From: an uncultured Sulfurovum sp.
GTDB lineage: Bacteria; Campylobacterota; Campylobacteria; Campylobacterales; Sulfurovaceae
NCBI GenBank assembly: GCA_902727905.1
Contig: CACVAR010000056.1
Location: 1 to 8,800, forward strand
Direction of reading: 5' to 3'
Length of the DNA: 8,800 nucleotides
Made by a program: the position numbers and the translations under genes. The notes below the pieces were generated by a model, which saw nothing but the letters and a program-made list of their open reading frames with translations, searched no databases and was not told the DNA's origin. This document shows, piece after piece, positions 1 through 7,124 of this stretch (positions are counted from its first letter, which is position 1; the number at the start of each line of letters is the position of its first letter).

Positions 1-1391
1 TTAATAATGTTTCTGTTGAAACCAATTCCTCTTGCACCATCATTTTGAATTCTATGGTAACCAGTCTCTTCATCATTCTCATCATCACCATGAAGTTCAG
101 TCCACTCAGCTAAATGATTTTCTGATAAATAAGTATTCATTGCTCTAACATCATCAATAGAGATATAACTGTCTGTAGCAGCACCTGTTTCTCTAATCGC
201 CAGTACGATTAGTTCATTCATACCGTTTGCAGAATATGCACCAGCTCTAATATCTTCCATAGAAATCTTTAATAGAAGTCCTTCATCATTATAAATAAAT
301 GGTACGATTTTGTCGAATGTTGTTCCAGTTGTTCCTTCTACTTCTTGATATTCTGCATTTGTAAGTCTACCCTCTTCTAAATCTTCTTTTAGAATTGTGT
401 CTAACCACCATGCAACTTTTTCAAAGCGTTGGTTTTTATTTCCATCTTCATTTAACAGTCTATTACCATTGTTACTTGTAAATCCTAAATGATAAATTCC
501 ATCAGCGATAGTATTCATAACATTGTCTGCAAACATTCTTGTTGTTGCACCATCATTTTGTACTCTATGGTAACCTGTCTCTTCACCATCTTCATCATCA
601 CCATGGTGTTCTATCCACTCTGCTTGATCATTCGCAACGATATAGTTGTTAATCGTTCTAATATCAGCTGTAGTTAAAACGCCATCATTCCCTAAACCTT
701 CTGCCATGATAGCTTTAATAATCAACTTATTCATTGCATCAGCTGCTTGGGCACCAGCTCTAAGGTCACTCGTTGGTACACGTCTTAAAAGACCTGTGTC
801 AGTTAACATTACCTCTATAAACATATCAAGACTAGTACCAGTTGTCCCTTCAACTTCTTTATAATCAGCATTATTAAGTGAACCATTCAAGACATCGTTT
901 TGAAGTACTAAACCTAAATGGTATCCAACCGTTGTAAATGAAGACGTCTTTTTACCAGAAGCATTTGTAAGGTTACGATTTTTATTTGTTCCCTCAAATC
1001 CTAAGTTATAAATCTGACCCCATACATTTCTAATAGCATTGGTATTCATTGCAATAATGTGTGAATGTCTTCGGTTCTCTATTAAAGCATATTCAGCTCT
1101 TAGCCCAGCCCACTTATCAGCATGGTTTTCAAGTAGATAAAGATTGATTTCTTTGGTATCAGAGATAGAAATAGCACCATCATTTGCTAAACCTCTTGCA
1201 ATAACAGCTTCTTTAATCAAATCATTCATTGCTGTAGCTGCAACTTTAGCTCTAGTAATATTTTCTGATACAACACGAGAGTTAACCAACTTATCATTGG
1301 TGATAATCTCTTGAATTTGAGCGATACCTGATGGCTCCATAATCTCATACTTTGCTCTATCTTGTGCTTTTAATTGATCCAATGAAGTTCC
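1..1391 (-). repeat. Tandem coding repeat, two to three modules of ~171 aa (513 bp)
   Basis: Within the secreted protein, modules span roughly 840-1391 (184 codons, the most divergent), 327-839 (171 codons) and 3-326 (cut by the window edge). The DNA GCACCATCATTTTG occurs at 34 and again at 547, a spacing of exactly 513 bp or 171 codons. The flanking stretch for the HGDDE(D/N)(G/D)EETGYHR motif is also strongly similar in both copies. The two left-hand copies are clearly closer to each other than to the first one, which suggests stepwise duplication. Confidence 0.85.
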
Positions 1392-1916
1392 ACTTTGTAC
1401 TGAAACATTATCAATAACTGTACCTGCACCATTATCTTGTGCAGCAATTTCTCGAATACTAATGGTTTGTGTACTACCATTTCCACTAAACTCAACACCA
1501 TATTTACCCCAGTTTCGCGAAGGTGTAATAGTAGCAAGAACAGAACCATCAACCAAAAGTTCAAAATCGGAAGAATCTGTTTTTCTGGCATAAGCATCTA
1601 AACTAAATATATATGTTTCACCATTGACTGTTGATACGGTTTGTGTTAAACTGTTTACACTGTTACGACCAACATCAAGTTCTGCCTTATAAGTTCCATT
1701 AGTAGCAACACGCCCAAGAGCATGATTCCAAACTTCACCAGCTCCTGACCAGTTTTCAAATTGTACCAATTTCCATTTTCCTCTGTCTTTATCAACTGTA
1801 AAGTTTTCAAAACTTCCATTTTTAACTAATTCTTCTCCAGCAATTAATACTGATGAACTAACAGTTAAAAGTGCTGTAGCAACTACTAAACTTTTAAGAG
1901 TATTATTCTTTTTCAT
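1..1916 (-). CDS. Large secreted tandem-module protein with CBM-like N-terminal domain (3' part beyond window)
   Basis: An open frame of 638 codons runs from the ATG at 1916 to the left edge with no stop, so the gene is partial. The start follows a Shine-Dalgarno-like AAGGATAGGA. Residues 1-26 form a Sec signal peptide (MKKNN, a hydrophobic core, then LIAG), so the product is exported. Residues about 27-175 look like a beta-sandwich of the carbohydrate-binding/DUF642 kind: it opens LVKNGSFE, contains an ENWSGAGEVWN stretch, and ends with VIDNVSV. From about residue 176 there are tandem modules of 171-184 residues (starting near 176, 360 and 531; the last is cut). Each opens with GT(S/T)(L/F)D and has an MN(D/K/E)LI helix, an Asn-Asp-Gly loop, NLGF/HLGF and EVEGTTGT. 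The modules resemble, from memory only, repeats in secreted marine proteobacterial proteins that can carry haem-peroxidase or RTX parts. No catalytic domain is visible here. Function is unknown; adhesion or extracellular binding is an inference. Confidence 0.85.
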   Translation of the reverse strand, partial: MKKNNTLKSLVVATALLTVSSSVLIAGEELVKNGSFENFTVDKDRGKWKLVQFENWSGAGEVWNHALGRVATNGTYKAELDVGRNSVNSLTQTVSTVNGETYIFSLDAYARKTDSSDFELLVDGSVLATITPSRNWGKYGVEFSGNGSTQTISIREIAAQDNGAGTVIDNVSVQSGTSLDQLKAQDRAKYEIMEPSGIAQIQEIITNDKLVNSRVVSENITRAKVAATAMNDLIKEAVIARGLANDGAISISDTKEINLYLLENHADKWAGLRAEYALIENRRHSHIIAMNTNAIRNVWGQIYNLGFEGTNKNRNLTNASGKKTSSFTTVGYHLGLVLQNDVLNGSLNNADYKEVEGTTGTSLDMFIEVMLTDTGLLRRVPTSDLRAGAQAADAMNKLIIKAIMAEGLGNDGVLTTADIRTINNYIVANDQAEWIEHHGDDEDGEETGYHRVQNDGATTRMFADNVMNTIADGIYHLGFTSNNGNRLLNEDGNKNQRFEKVAWWLDTILKEDLEEGRLTNAEYQEVEGTTGTTFDKIVPFIYNDEGLLLKISMEDIRAGAYSANGMNELIVLAIRETGAATDSYISIDDVRAMNTYLSENHLAEWTELHGDDENDEETGYHRIQNDGARGIGFNRNII

Positions 1917-1944
1917 TTCCTATCCTTTAATATTTCTTAAAATA

Positions 1945-1950
1945 ATTATA
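1945..1950 (-). promoter_or_regulatory. Putative -10 box for the secreted repeat protein
   Basis: The minus strand reads TATAAT here, 28 bp upstream of the ATG at 1916, in a very AT-rich stretch. No convincing -35 hexamer is visible, which is usual for the vegetative sigma factor in Campylobacterota. Confidence 0.45.
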
Positions 1951-2152
1951 AATAAAAAATATGTCATTTTTATGTCCTTCGTCATAATTTCATAGTTTTC
2001 TTCTGAAGTATTTTCATTTATTAAATTAAATTTACAAATTTAATTATATTTTATTTTAAATTATTAAATTATATTTTAATTATGCATCATCTTTAATGGT
2101 CACGATAAACAACATTATTTAAGAATGAACTTTATTGACTTATTGAAAGATA

Positions 2153-2158
2153 TATAAT
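2153..2158 (+). promoter_or_regulatory. Putative -10 box for the lipoprotein gene
   Basis: A perfect TATAAT lies about 34 bp before the ATG at 2192, with no strong -35. Transcription would start near 2165. That is downstream of the in-frame ATG at 2162 and leaves a short leader carrying the AAGGAG ribosome binding site, so it supports the later start codon. Confidence 0.5.
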
Positions 2159-2191
2159 ACAATGAAAACTATACATATAAAAGGAGAAAAT

Positions 2192-3805
2192 ATGTCAAGA
2201 CTAAACTTAATGATTTGGAGTGCGTTTGTTTTAATCTTACAGAGTGGTTGTATAGGAGGTGGCTCAACCCCAACACCTGTAATTAATACTGGAGGAGAAA
2301 CTACTCAAAAAGTAGGCATAGGTATAGAAAAAGGAAAAATAGAAAACTATCCTACAAGCGTTCAGGGTTTATACTATTATGGTCAAGTTGTTATTGAACC
2401 TCAATTAACAATGGAAGCACTAAAAGGACCAGAAGCACAAACTTTTTTAAGTCATATTTCAAATTTATTAGGAGAAGAAAAACGAAACTTTGGATTAAGT
2501 GCTACCCCGATCATTGATGGGAAAGTACAACCAGATATTGTTCTGTTTAACTACTCTTATAATAGTTCAACTAAAGAATGGGTAACTTACCTAAATGAAG
2601 AGCCAAGAACAAGAATGGTACTCTTAAAACCAGACACAACCTTGTCTTTTGAACTTAAATACATCTCCGTAGATGGTAAAACTTTTAATTCTATTAAAGA
2701 TATTACAAAAGACCTCTATGGTGCAACTGTTTTAGTTTCAGGGGTATCGATTCCTTATGTGGATTTAATAACTGAAAAAATTAGTAATATGTTAAGCAGT
2801 GCTGTAAGCTCAACAACTGTTTTGTCTTTTAATCCAGTGAGTAATCCTAAAAAATCAGTAAAATACTTCATTAAAACAAAAGCAAATAAAAAACTAGCAA
2901 ACGTTAAGTTTTCACTACTTTTACGTGACTCAGTTGTTTCTGGTGCTGTAGTAAACTCTGAACTGAACAAAATTCCTCAGGTTAATAATTTTACTAATCC
3001 TTTAAATGCTGTTTACACAAGTTATACAAATGCTTTTACTTTAAATGATCAATTACAAAAAGATGAGTCTATAGTGACTTTTTCACAAATTAATAATCCT
3101 ATGCAGTTTAGAGATAAATGTCAAAATATAATTAACAGACTAGAAACGTATGGACTAAACCTGTTTGACCGATATAATGCTTTCTCTCAAATTTTAGAGG
3201 GAACAAATTTTTTACGTAAGGAAAACCTATATCATAGTGGTTGCTTGTCCTCTAGTAGATTGGCTTTACTAAATAGAATGGGTATTCCACTAAAAGCACC
3301 CCAAAGCGCTCATCAACATATTGAAATAAGTGATTCACACCTTACAAACCTTGGAGGCTACATGCTTAACCCTATTGCAAATAAAGGCTTTAAAAGTGAC
3401 TTACTCAAACTATTTTCTGAAACACTTATAGTTCAAAGTGATGAGCTTATGGATTTTGAAACTTTCCGTTCAGAAGATGGAGAAGCGCTTATGTCTCCTG
3501 AAAACTTTATGGAAATGATTGGAGAAGTAGGCGTAGCACGTTTTGGTTTATACAATCAACAAAGAAAAGAGTATGCCAGTTTCTTCTTTCGTGCACTTCA
3601 AAGTGATACTATCTATCGTATAAAACTAAATAGAGAGCGAAAATGGGGAAAGATTCGTACTGTACTAATCGAACCATGGTCAGATGATGAGATAGCTCCT
3701 AAGAAACAAGCGCAACTAAGAACCTTAGCTGATGAAACAGTACTTGGGTATGAGAATGATGTTATGAGACAAAATAATGAGCCTGTGATTGCATTAAATG
3801 GTTAA
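2192..3805 (+). CDS. Unrecognised 537-residue lipoprotein
   Basis: I do not recognise this family. I chose the ATG at 2192 because AAGGAG lies six bases upstream; the in-frame ATG at 2162 has no ribosome binding site and lies before the likely transcript start. The product begins MSRLNL, then a hydrophobic stretch and LQSGC, with Cys20 as probable lipidation site. The Gln at -3 makes the lipobox imperfect. Residues after Cys20 are Gly/Ser/Thr/Pro-rich, a typical tether. The first half (about 50-250) looks beta-rich, the second half more helical, with cysteines at 310 and 351 that could pair, and a His-rich SAHQHIEIS stretch. No transmembrane segment follows the signal. It is monocistronic, divergent from the secreted repeat protein and convergent with the slyD-like gene. 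A role in the envelope, perhaps with its divergent neighbour, is inference from position only. Confidence 0.85.
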   Translation: MSRLNLMIWSAFVLILQSGCIGGGSTPTPVINTGGETTQKVGIGIEKGKIENYPTSVQGLYYYGQVVIEPQLTMEALKGPEAQTFLSHISNLLGEEKRNFGLSATPIIDGKVQPDIVLFNYSYNSSTKEWVTYLNEEPRTRMVLLKPDTTLSFELKYISVDGKTFNSIKDITKDLYGATVLVSGVSIPYVDLITEKISNMLSSAVSSTTVLSFNPVSNPKKSVKYFIKTKANKKLANVKFSLLLRDSVVSGAVVNSELNKIPQVNNFTNPLNAVYTSYTNAFTLNDQLQKDESIVTFSQINNPMQFRDKCQNIINRLETYGLNLFDRYNAFSQILEGTNFLRKENLYHSGCLSSSRLALLNRMGIPLKAPQSAHQHIEISDSHLTNLGGYMLNPIANKGFKSDLLKLFSETLIVQSDELMDFETFRSEDGEALMSPENFMEMIGEVGVARFGLYNQQRKEYASFFFRALQSDTIYRIKLNRERKWGKIRTVLIEPWSDDEIAPKKQAQLRTLADETVLGYENDVMRQNNEPVIALNG

Positions 3806-3810
3806 TATAA

Positions 3811-3850
3811 AGAGAAAAAAGAAAGTACTCCATGAAAAGAACATGGAGTA
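3811..3850 (-). terminator. Hairpin terminator of the tol-slyD operon
   Basis: TACTCCATG (3826-3834) and CATGGAGTA (3842-3850) form a perfect 9-bp stem with a 7-base loop. On the minus strand the stem is followed by CTTTCTTTTTTCTCT, a good U-rich tract, so it ends the leftward transcript that finishes with the SlyD-like gene. On the plus strand the hairpin lies about 20 bases after the lipoprotein stop codon but no U-tract follows, so termination in that direction would be weaker. Confidence 0.75.
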
Positions 3851-3868
3851 TAAGGTTATAAGTAAAGC

Positions 3869-4390
3869 TTAGTGACAACCACAACCAGTACCACAAGAAC
3901 CACCAGCAGCTTCTTCACCAGCACCAACAGTACCTGATTCTATTTCTGCAGCTGTAGCTTCTCTAGCATCTTTCACTGTTACAGAGAACATTAAATCTTT
4001 ACCAGCCATTGGGTGGTTAAAGTCAATTTCTACATTCTCTTCTGTAAATGATTTAACAATAACTTGAGTTGTTTGACCATCTTCACTTTGACCGTAAAGA
4101 GTAAGACCTTCTTTAAGTTCTACACCTTCAAATTGGTCAATTGGTAAAGTTTGAATCGCTTCAGCATTGTATTCACCATAAGCTTCAGCAGATGGAATCA
4201 TTAAGTCAGCAGACTCATCTTTACCCATACCACATAAACCTTTTTCAAGACCAGGAATAATCTGACCTTTACCCATAATAAACTCTAAAGGCTGCCCTGA
4301 ACCTTTGTTAGAGTCAACAACATCAGTTGTTCCAGCTTCTTTTACTTCGTACTCAATACCTACAACACAGTTTTCATTAGTAATAGTCAT
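3869..4390 (-). CDS. slyD: SlyD-type FKBP peptidyl-prolyl cis-trans isomerase
   Basis: This enzyme catalyses proline isomerisation and acts as a holding chaperone; it has no signal peptide, so it is cytoplasmic. At 173 residues it is close to usual SlyD length. The FKBP fold is split: residues 1-72 include VGIEYEV, PLEFIMGKGQIIPGLEKGL and the MIPSAEAYGEY segment, and residues about 122-142 hold the hallmark DFNHPMAGKDLMFSVTV. Between them, about 73-121, sits the insert-in-flap chaperone domain. The C-terminus GGSCGTGCGCH has Cys166, Cys170, Cys172 and His173, a short version of the metal-binding tail seen in SlyD, which binds nickel in other bacteria. The start at 4390 follows a strong AGGAG. 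It lies 58 bp after cpoB and ends at a terminator, so it may be the last operon gene or have its own promoter. The slyD/slpA/fkpB subfamily naming is the main uncertainty; the tail favours SlyD. Confidence 0.9.
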   Translation of the reverse strand: MTITNENCVVGIEYEVKEAGTTDVVDSNKGSGQPLEFIMGKGQIIPGLEKGLCGMGKDESADLMIPSAEAYGEYNAEAIQTLPIDQFEGVELKEGLTLYGQSEDGQTTQVIVKSFTEENVEIDFNHPMAGKDLMFSVTVKDAREATAAEIESGTVGAGEEAAGGSCGTGCGCH

Positions 4391-4417
4391 AGAATCTCCT
4401 AATTATAAATTTGCCAC

Positions 4418-4426
4418 ATCATAGCA
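4418..4426 (-). promoter_or_regulatory. Putative extended -10 element for the slyD-like gene
   Basis: The minus strand reads TGCTATGAT, an extended -10 with a five-of-six TATAAT match, 27 bp before the slyD-like ATG. It would give slyD a promoter separate from the tol operon. A perfect TATAAT also occurs closer to the start (4402-4407), but it abuts the ribosome binding site and would give a leader lacking it, so I prefer the extended element. Confidence 0.3.
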
Positions 4427-4448
4427 AAGCAAACTTATTTATGACTTA

Positions 4449-5243
4449 TTACATTCTGTTTCGTGCAATAGTCGCAGCTTTTTTATTAGGATAATTATCT
4501 ATTACATGTTGATAAAAACTTTGTGCTTGTGCTTTCTCACCAATCTTATCCAATGAAATCGCCGTATGTAAAAAAAGAACATCCATATATGATGCTTGAT
4601 CATAAAGTGAAGCACTTAATTTATAGTAACTAACAGCATCTTTATAGTTATGCGTATAGTAAGCAATCTCACCCAAATAATAATTTGAAGCAGCAGGTTT
4701 ATAGTTCTCTGCTACAGTTTGTTCAAATCGTACTTTTGAGGCACTATAACTCCGTTTTCCAAAAAGTTGAACACCTTTTCTGTAGGTGTCAGCAGAGTTA
4801 CTCCCTATTGGAGAACCAAGACTTGAACTTGGTCTACTTCCTGCCAACGCTTTTTTTAACTCGTCCTTAGTAACATAGGTATTTCGAATATGATCAACAG
4901 CTTGACCTACTTCAAGAAGCATCGAATAAGTACCATTATCATCCATAGCAGAACTACTACTTTGTTGTTGTGAAGTTAAATCTTCTTTTAGTTCTAGTAT
5001 TTCTCGATTTTGCCCTTCAATAACCGTAGTCAAACCATCAATTTTTCGTTGTTGTTCTGTTATTTTGTTATAAAGCATTTGTATGGTTTTCTTATTCTCA
5101 AGCACAGCTTGCTCAGTTTTAGTGAGTCCATATGGGCTGGCACTATCTATATCACCAGCTCCATAGACTGAAGGTTCATAAGCATGAAGTAATGATACTA
5201 AAGTGATGAAACCAACAAACATTGTTTTCTTTTTACTTAACAT
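4449..5243 (-). CDS. cpoB: Tol-Pal associated periplasmic TPR protein CpoB (YbgF)
   Basis: CpoB/YbgF links the Tol-Pal machinery to peptidoglycan synthesis at the septum in E. coli. The 264-residue product has a Sec signal peptide (MLSKKK, a hydrophobic core, LLHA, cleavage near residue 21). Residues about 42-95 are a heptad-type coiled coil rich in Gln, Glu, Leu and Lys, matching the family's trimerising N-terminal region. A Ser/Gly-rich linker (136-150) follows, then a tetratricopeptide domain from about 152 to the end, with motifs such as YRKGVQLFGKRSYSASKVRFE, YYLGEIAYYTHNYKDAVSYY and AQSFYQHVIDNYP. The DTYRKGVQL(F) entry is typical of the family. It lies 35 bp after pal, as expected in a tol operon. 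The ribosome binding site is weak (GGA eight bases upstream), suggesting coupling to upstream translation or low expression. Confidence 0.88.
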   Translation of the reverse strand: MLSKKKTMFVGFITLVSLLHAYEPSVYGAGDIDSASPYGLTKTEQAVLENKKTIQMLYNKITEQQRKIDGLTTVIEGQNREILELKEDLTSQQQSSSSAMDDNGTYSMLLEVGQAVDHIRNTYVTKDELKKALAGSRPSSSLGSPIGSNSADTYRKGVQLFGKRSYSASKVRFEQTVAENYKPAASNYYLGEIAYYTHNYKDAVSYYKLSASLYDQASYMDVLFLHTAISLDKIGEKAQAQSFYQHVIDNYPNKKAATIARNRM

Positions 5244-5278
5244 TTTTTTTCCAAATTATATTTATTTATTTTTTGAAT

Positions 5279-5833
5279 TTATTGCATAACTTTAAATTCA
5301 ACACGTCTGTTTTTAGAATAACAGTCTGCTGAAGAACTTGTATAACATTCTGGTGAACTTTCACCCATACTTACTAAAGTAATATTGTTTCCAGAGATTC
5401 CATTGGCTTTTAAAGCATCTTTTGTAGCTTTAGCTCTTTTTAGTCCTAAGGCATAGTTATATTCATCTGATCCGGAAGCATCACAATGCCCTTCAATTTT
5501 TATTCTTCCACTATTACGTAAGAGATTAGCATTATGTGAAATTTGTCCTAGTTTATCAGAGGTAATATTATACTGGTCAATCCCAAAATAAATATTTTGT
5601 ACACCAGAGTCACCATAGAGACCAGTTTCATTACCATAGAGACCGTTTTGATTACCATAAATACCATTGCCTTGTCCCATTCCCTGCCCCATAGGATCAA
5701 CGTTATCATAAATATTACCTGCTGTAGCCCCTGGTACTGCAGTATTTACATCGGTTGTGTTTAATTTTTTTTGTGCACAACCTGTCATTAATAATACCAT
5801 TGTTGTTACTGCTAATAGTGTCTGTTTCTTCAT
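5279..5833 (-). CDS. pal: Peptidoglycan-associated outer-membrane lipoprotein Pal
   Basis: Pal anchors the outer membrane to peptidoglycan and is the outer-membrane end of the Tol system. The 184-residue product has a lipoprotein signal with MTGC, giving Cys19 as lipidated residue. Residues 20-78 form a disordered Gly/Asn/Tyr-rich linker containing a short tandem repeat. Residues about 79-184 are an OmpA-C peptidoglycan-binding domain: QNIYFGIDQY, then IEGHCDASGSDEYNYALGLKRA, then the ending KNRRVEF. Asp118 and Arg133 have the 15-residue spacing of the diaminopimelate-binding Asp/Arg pair known from OmpA-like domains. Cys163 and Cys171 flank the variable loop before SKNRR and could form a disulfide. 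The start follows AAGGA; the gene sits 28 bp after tolB and 35 bp before cpoB. Confidence 0.93.
   Translation of the reverse strand: MKKQTLLAVTTMVLLMTGCAQKKLNTTDVNTAVPGATAGNIYDNVDPMGQGMGQGNGIYGNQNGLYGNETGLYGDSGVQNIYFGIDQYNITSDKLGQISHNANLLRNSGRIKIEGHCDASGSDEYNYALGLKRAKATKDALKANGISGNNITLVSMGESSPECYTSSSADCYSKNRRVEFKVMQ
5612..5674 (-). repeat. 21-bp tandem repeat coding for a Tyr-Gly-Asn heptad linker in Pal
   Basis: Three 21-bp units (5612-5632, 5633-5653, 5654-5674) share the plus-strand core ACCATAGAGACC or a close variant. They code for seven-residue units of the type YGN(Q/E)(N/T)GL within residues about 54-74 of Pal. The third unit is more diverged. Confidence 0.75.
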
Positions 5834-5861
5834 TCTTCTTCCTTTTTGTTTGAATTACATT

Positions 5862-7094
5862 CTACCAATCAATTGATTGTATTTTTCCACTCTTCATTGA
5901 AAAAAGTGCACTCTGTTTTGTTGCCAAATTCATATAGCCTATCGAATTTCTTCCACCATTTTGCTTAATGTATAAAATTACTTTTCCGTCTGTAGAAAAA
6001 CGTGGTAATTGATTACGACCATTAGAAGTAAGTGGTCTAACATATGAACTCGATACTGATCCCAAGTAAATATTTGAAGAACCTCCTTCTTTTACTGAAT
6101 AAAGTATATGCTGTCCAAAAGCATCACAGGAGTCATTGTTACTTCCATAACGTGCTGCACGTGAAACGGAACGTGAACCTATTGCTTTAGTATAGATATT
6201 TGCACGCCCTATTCTGTTAGAAACAAATGCAATCTGACTTTCATCACCAATATATTTACCATTTACATCAATACCAGAAAAGTTCGTTAAACGCTTACTT
6301 GAATTAGAAGCTACATTAAATTCATATATATCAGTTTGTCCATTAGGTGCCATTGTTAAAAGTACACGACCTCCATCTTGACTTACATCTGAAGCAACTA
6401 ACATCCCTTGAGAAGCAATAACTTTTTTTCTTGATCCTGAATTCATATCAACTTTATACAGGGTTGGAATATCAAGATTATAAGAGGTATAATAAAACGC
6501 ACTCTGTGAAGGATTTGCCCATTTTGGAAAAAGATTTAGCCCTCCACGTAAAATTACTGATGAAAAACTCAAAGTATAATCTGCTATCCAAATTTCACTT
6601 TTACGTGAACCCGTGTATTTAGAAAACAGAATATTTCTTTTCATCCAAGAGATATCTTCAAAACCTAAAACTTTGTTGAGTTCTACAACAGCATTATGTG
6701 CTAAAAATGGATAACGTGCCATTGCATTCACAGAATAGTTGTTTTGAAAAACCACAAAAGCATCTGCGACACGAATCAACTTTATATTTAACGTGGTTCC
6801 AGATGAGCCATACTTATACTTTAAAAGATACTCTCTACTATGTAGTTCAGGAGGAATAAGCATATCATCAAAGCCTCCTCGTCTAAGCTGTGTATCCACA
6901 TTGAAATGTCCACTAAGTTTTAAGTCATTTAACAAAACATTAAACATTTTAGAATGGGTAACGGTACTACCAGCTGTTGAACTGTCTTCCATAATTGACA
7001 AAGTTGCCTTTGATGCTACATCTTTTTCTATGTCTAACACAGCATCAAATGAATGCAAATTCAATGTTAATAGAAAAAACAATATATATTTCAT
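5862..7094 (-). CDS. tolB: Tol-Pal system periplasmic beta-propeller protein TolB
   Basis: TolB is the periplasmic partner of Pal and TolA. I start it at the ATG at 7094 because AAAGGA lies seven bases upstream. An in-frame ATG 27 bp earlier (7121) lacks a ribosome binding site and lies just downstream of a TATAAT where transcription should begin. The 410-residue product has a signal peptide (MKYILFFLLTLNLHSFDA). The N-terminal alpha/beta domain spans roughly residues 20-150, with SKMFNVLLNDLKLSGHF and AHNAVVELNKVLGFEDISWMKRNILFSK, a segment order typical of TolB. The rest is a propeller of PD40/WD40-like blades: KWANPSQSAFYYTSYN, SQDGGRVLLTMAPNGQTDIY, ESQIAFVSNRIGRANIY, GQHILYSVKEGGSSNIYLG and FSTDGKVILYIKQNGGRNSIGY. 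It lies 67 bp after tolA and 28 bp before pal. Length is close to E. coli TolB. Confidence 0.93.
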   Translation of the reverse strand: MKYILFFLLTLNLHSFDAVLDIEKDVASKATLSIMEDSSTAGSTVTHSKMFNVLLNDLKLSGHFNVDTQLRRGGFDDMLIPPELHSREYLLKYKYGSSGTTLNIKLIRVADAFVVFQNNYSVNAMARYPFLAHNAVVELNKVLGFEDISWMKRNILFSKYTGSRKSEIWIADYTLSFSSVILRGGLNLFPKWANPSQSAFYYTSYNLDIPTLYKVDMNSGSRKKVIASQGMLVASDVSQDGGRVLLTMAPNGQTDIYEFNVASNSSKRLTNFSGIDVNGKYIGDESQIAFVSNRIGRANIYTKAIGSRSVSRAARYGSNNDSCDAFGQHILYSVKEGGSSNIYLGSVSSSYVRPLTSNGRNQLPRFSTDGKVILYIKQNGGRNSIGYMNLATKQSALFSMKSGKIQSIDW

Positions 7095-7124
7095 ACTTAT
7101 CCTTTTGTTTATATTGAGCATTGT

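Larger units (their letters stand above)
1917..2191. other. AT-rich divergent intergenic region with palindrome and direct repeat
   Basis: This stretch separates two divergently transcribed exported-protein genes and holds no supported gene. It contains an inverted repeat with 10-bp arms (2024-2033 and 2036-2045, a 2-bp centre) made of AATTAAATTT and its complement. A 12-bp direct repeat AATTATATTTTA lies at 2042-2053 and 2067-2078, spaced by 25 bp, which puts the copies about 2.4 helical turns apart. These could be binding sites for a shared regulator or nucleoid protein, but in DNA this AT-rich chance is a real alternative. Confidence 0.5.

Noticed and set aside
489..864. Plus-strand open frames at 489-677 and 646-864.
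   Set aside because: They lie opposite the long secreted-protein frame, have no ribosome binding sites and encode low-complexity hydrophobic peptides. The minus-strand frame at 1370-1597 is likewise a shadow of the same gene.
7095..7121. An earlier in-frame ATG for TolB, giving nine extra residues (MLNINKRIS).
   Set aside because: No ribosome binding site precedes it, it lies too close to the TATAAT box, and it would put charged residues before a signal peptide that is complete from 7094.
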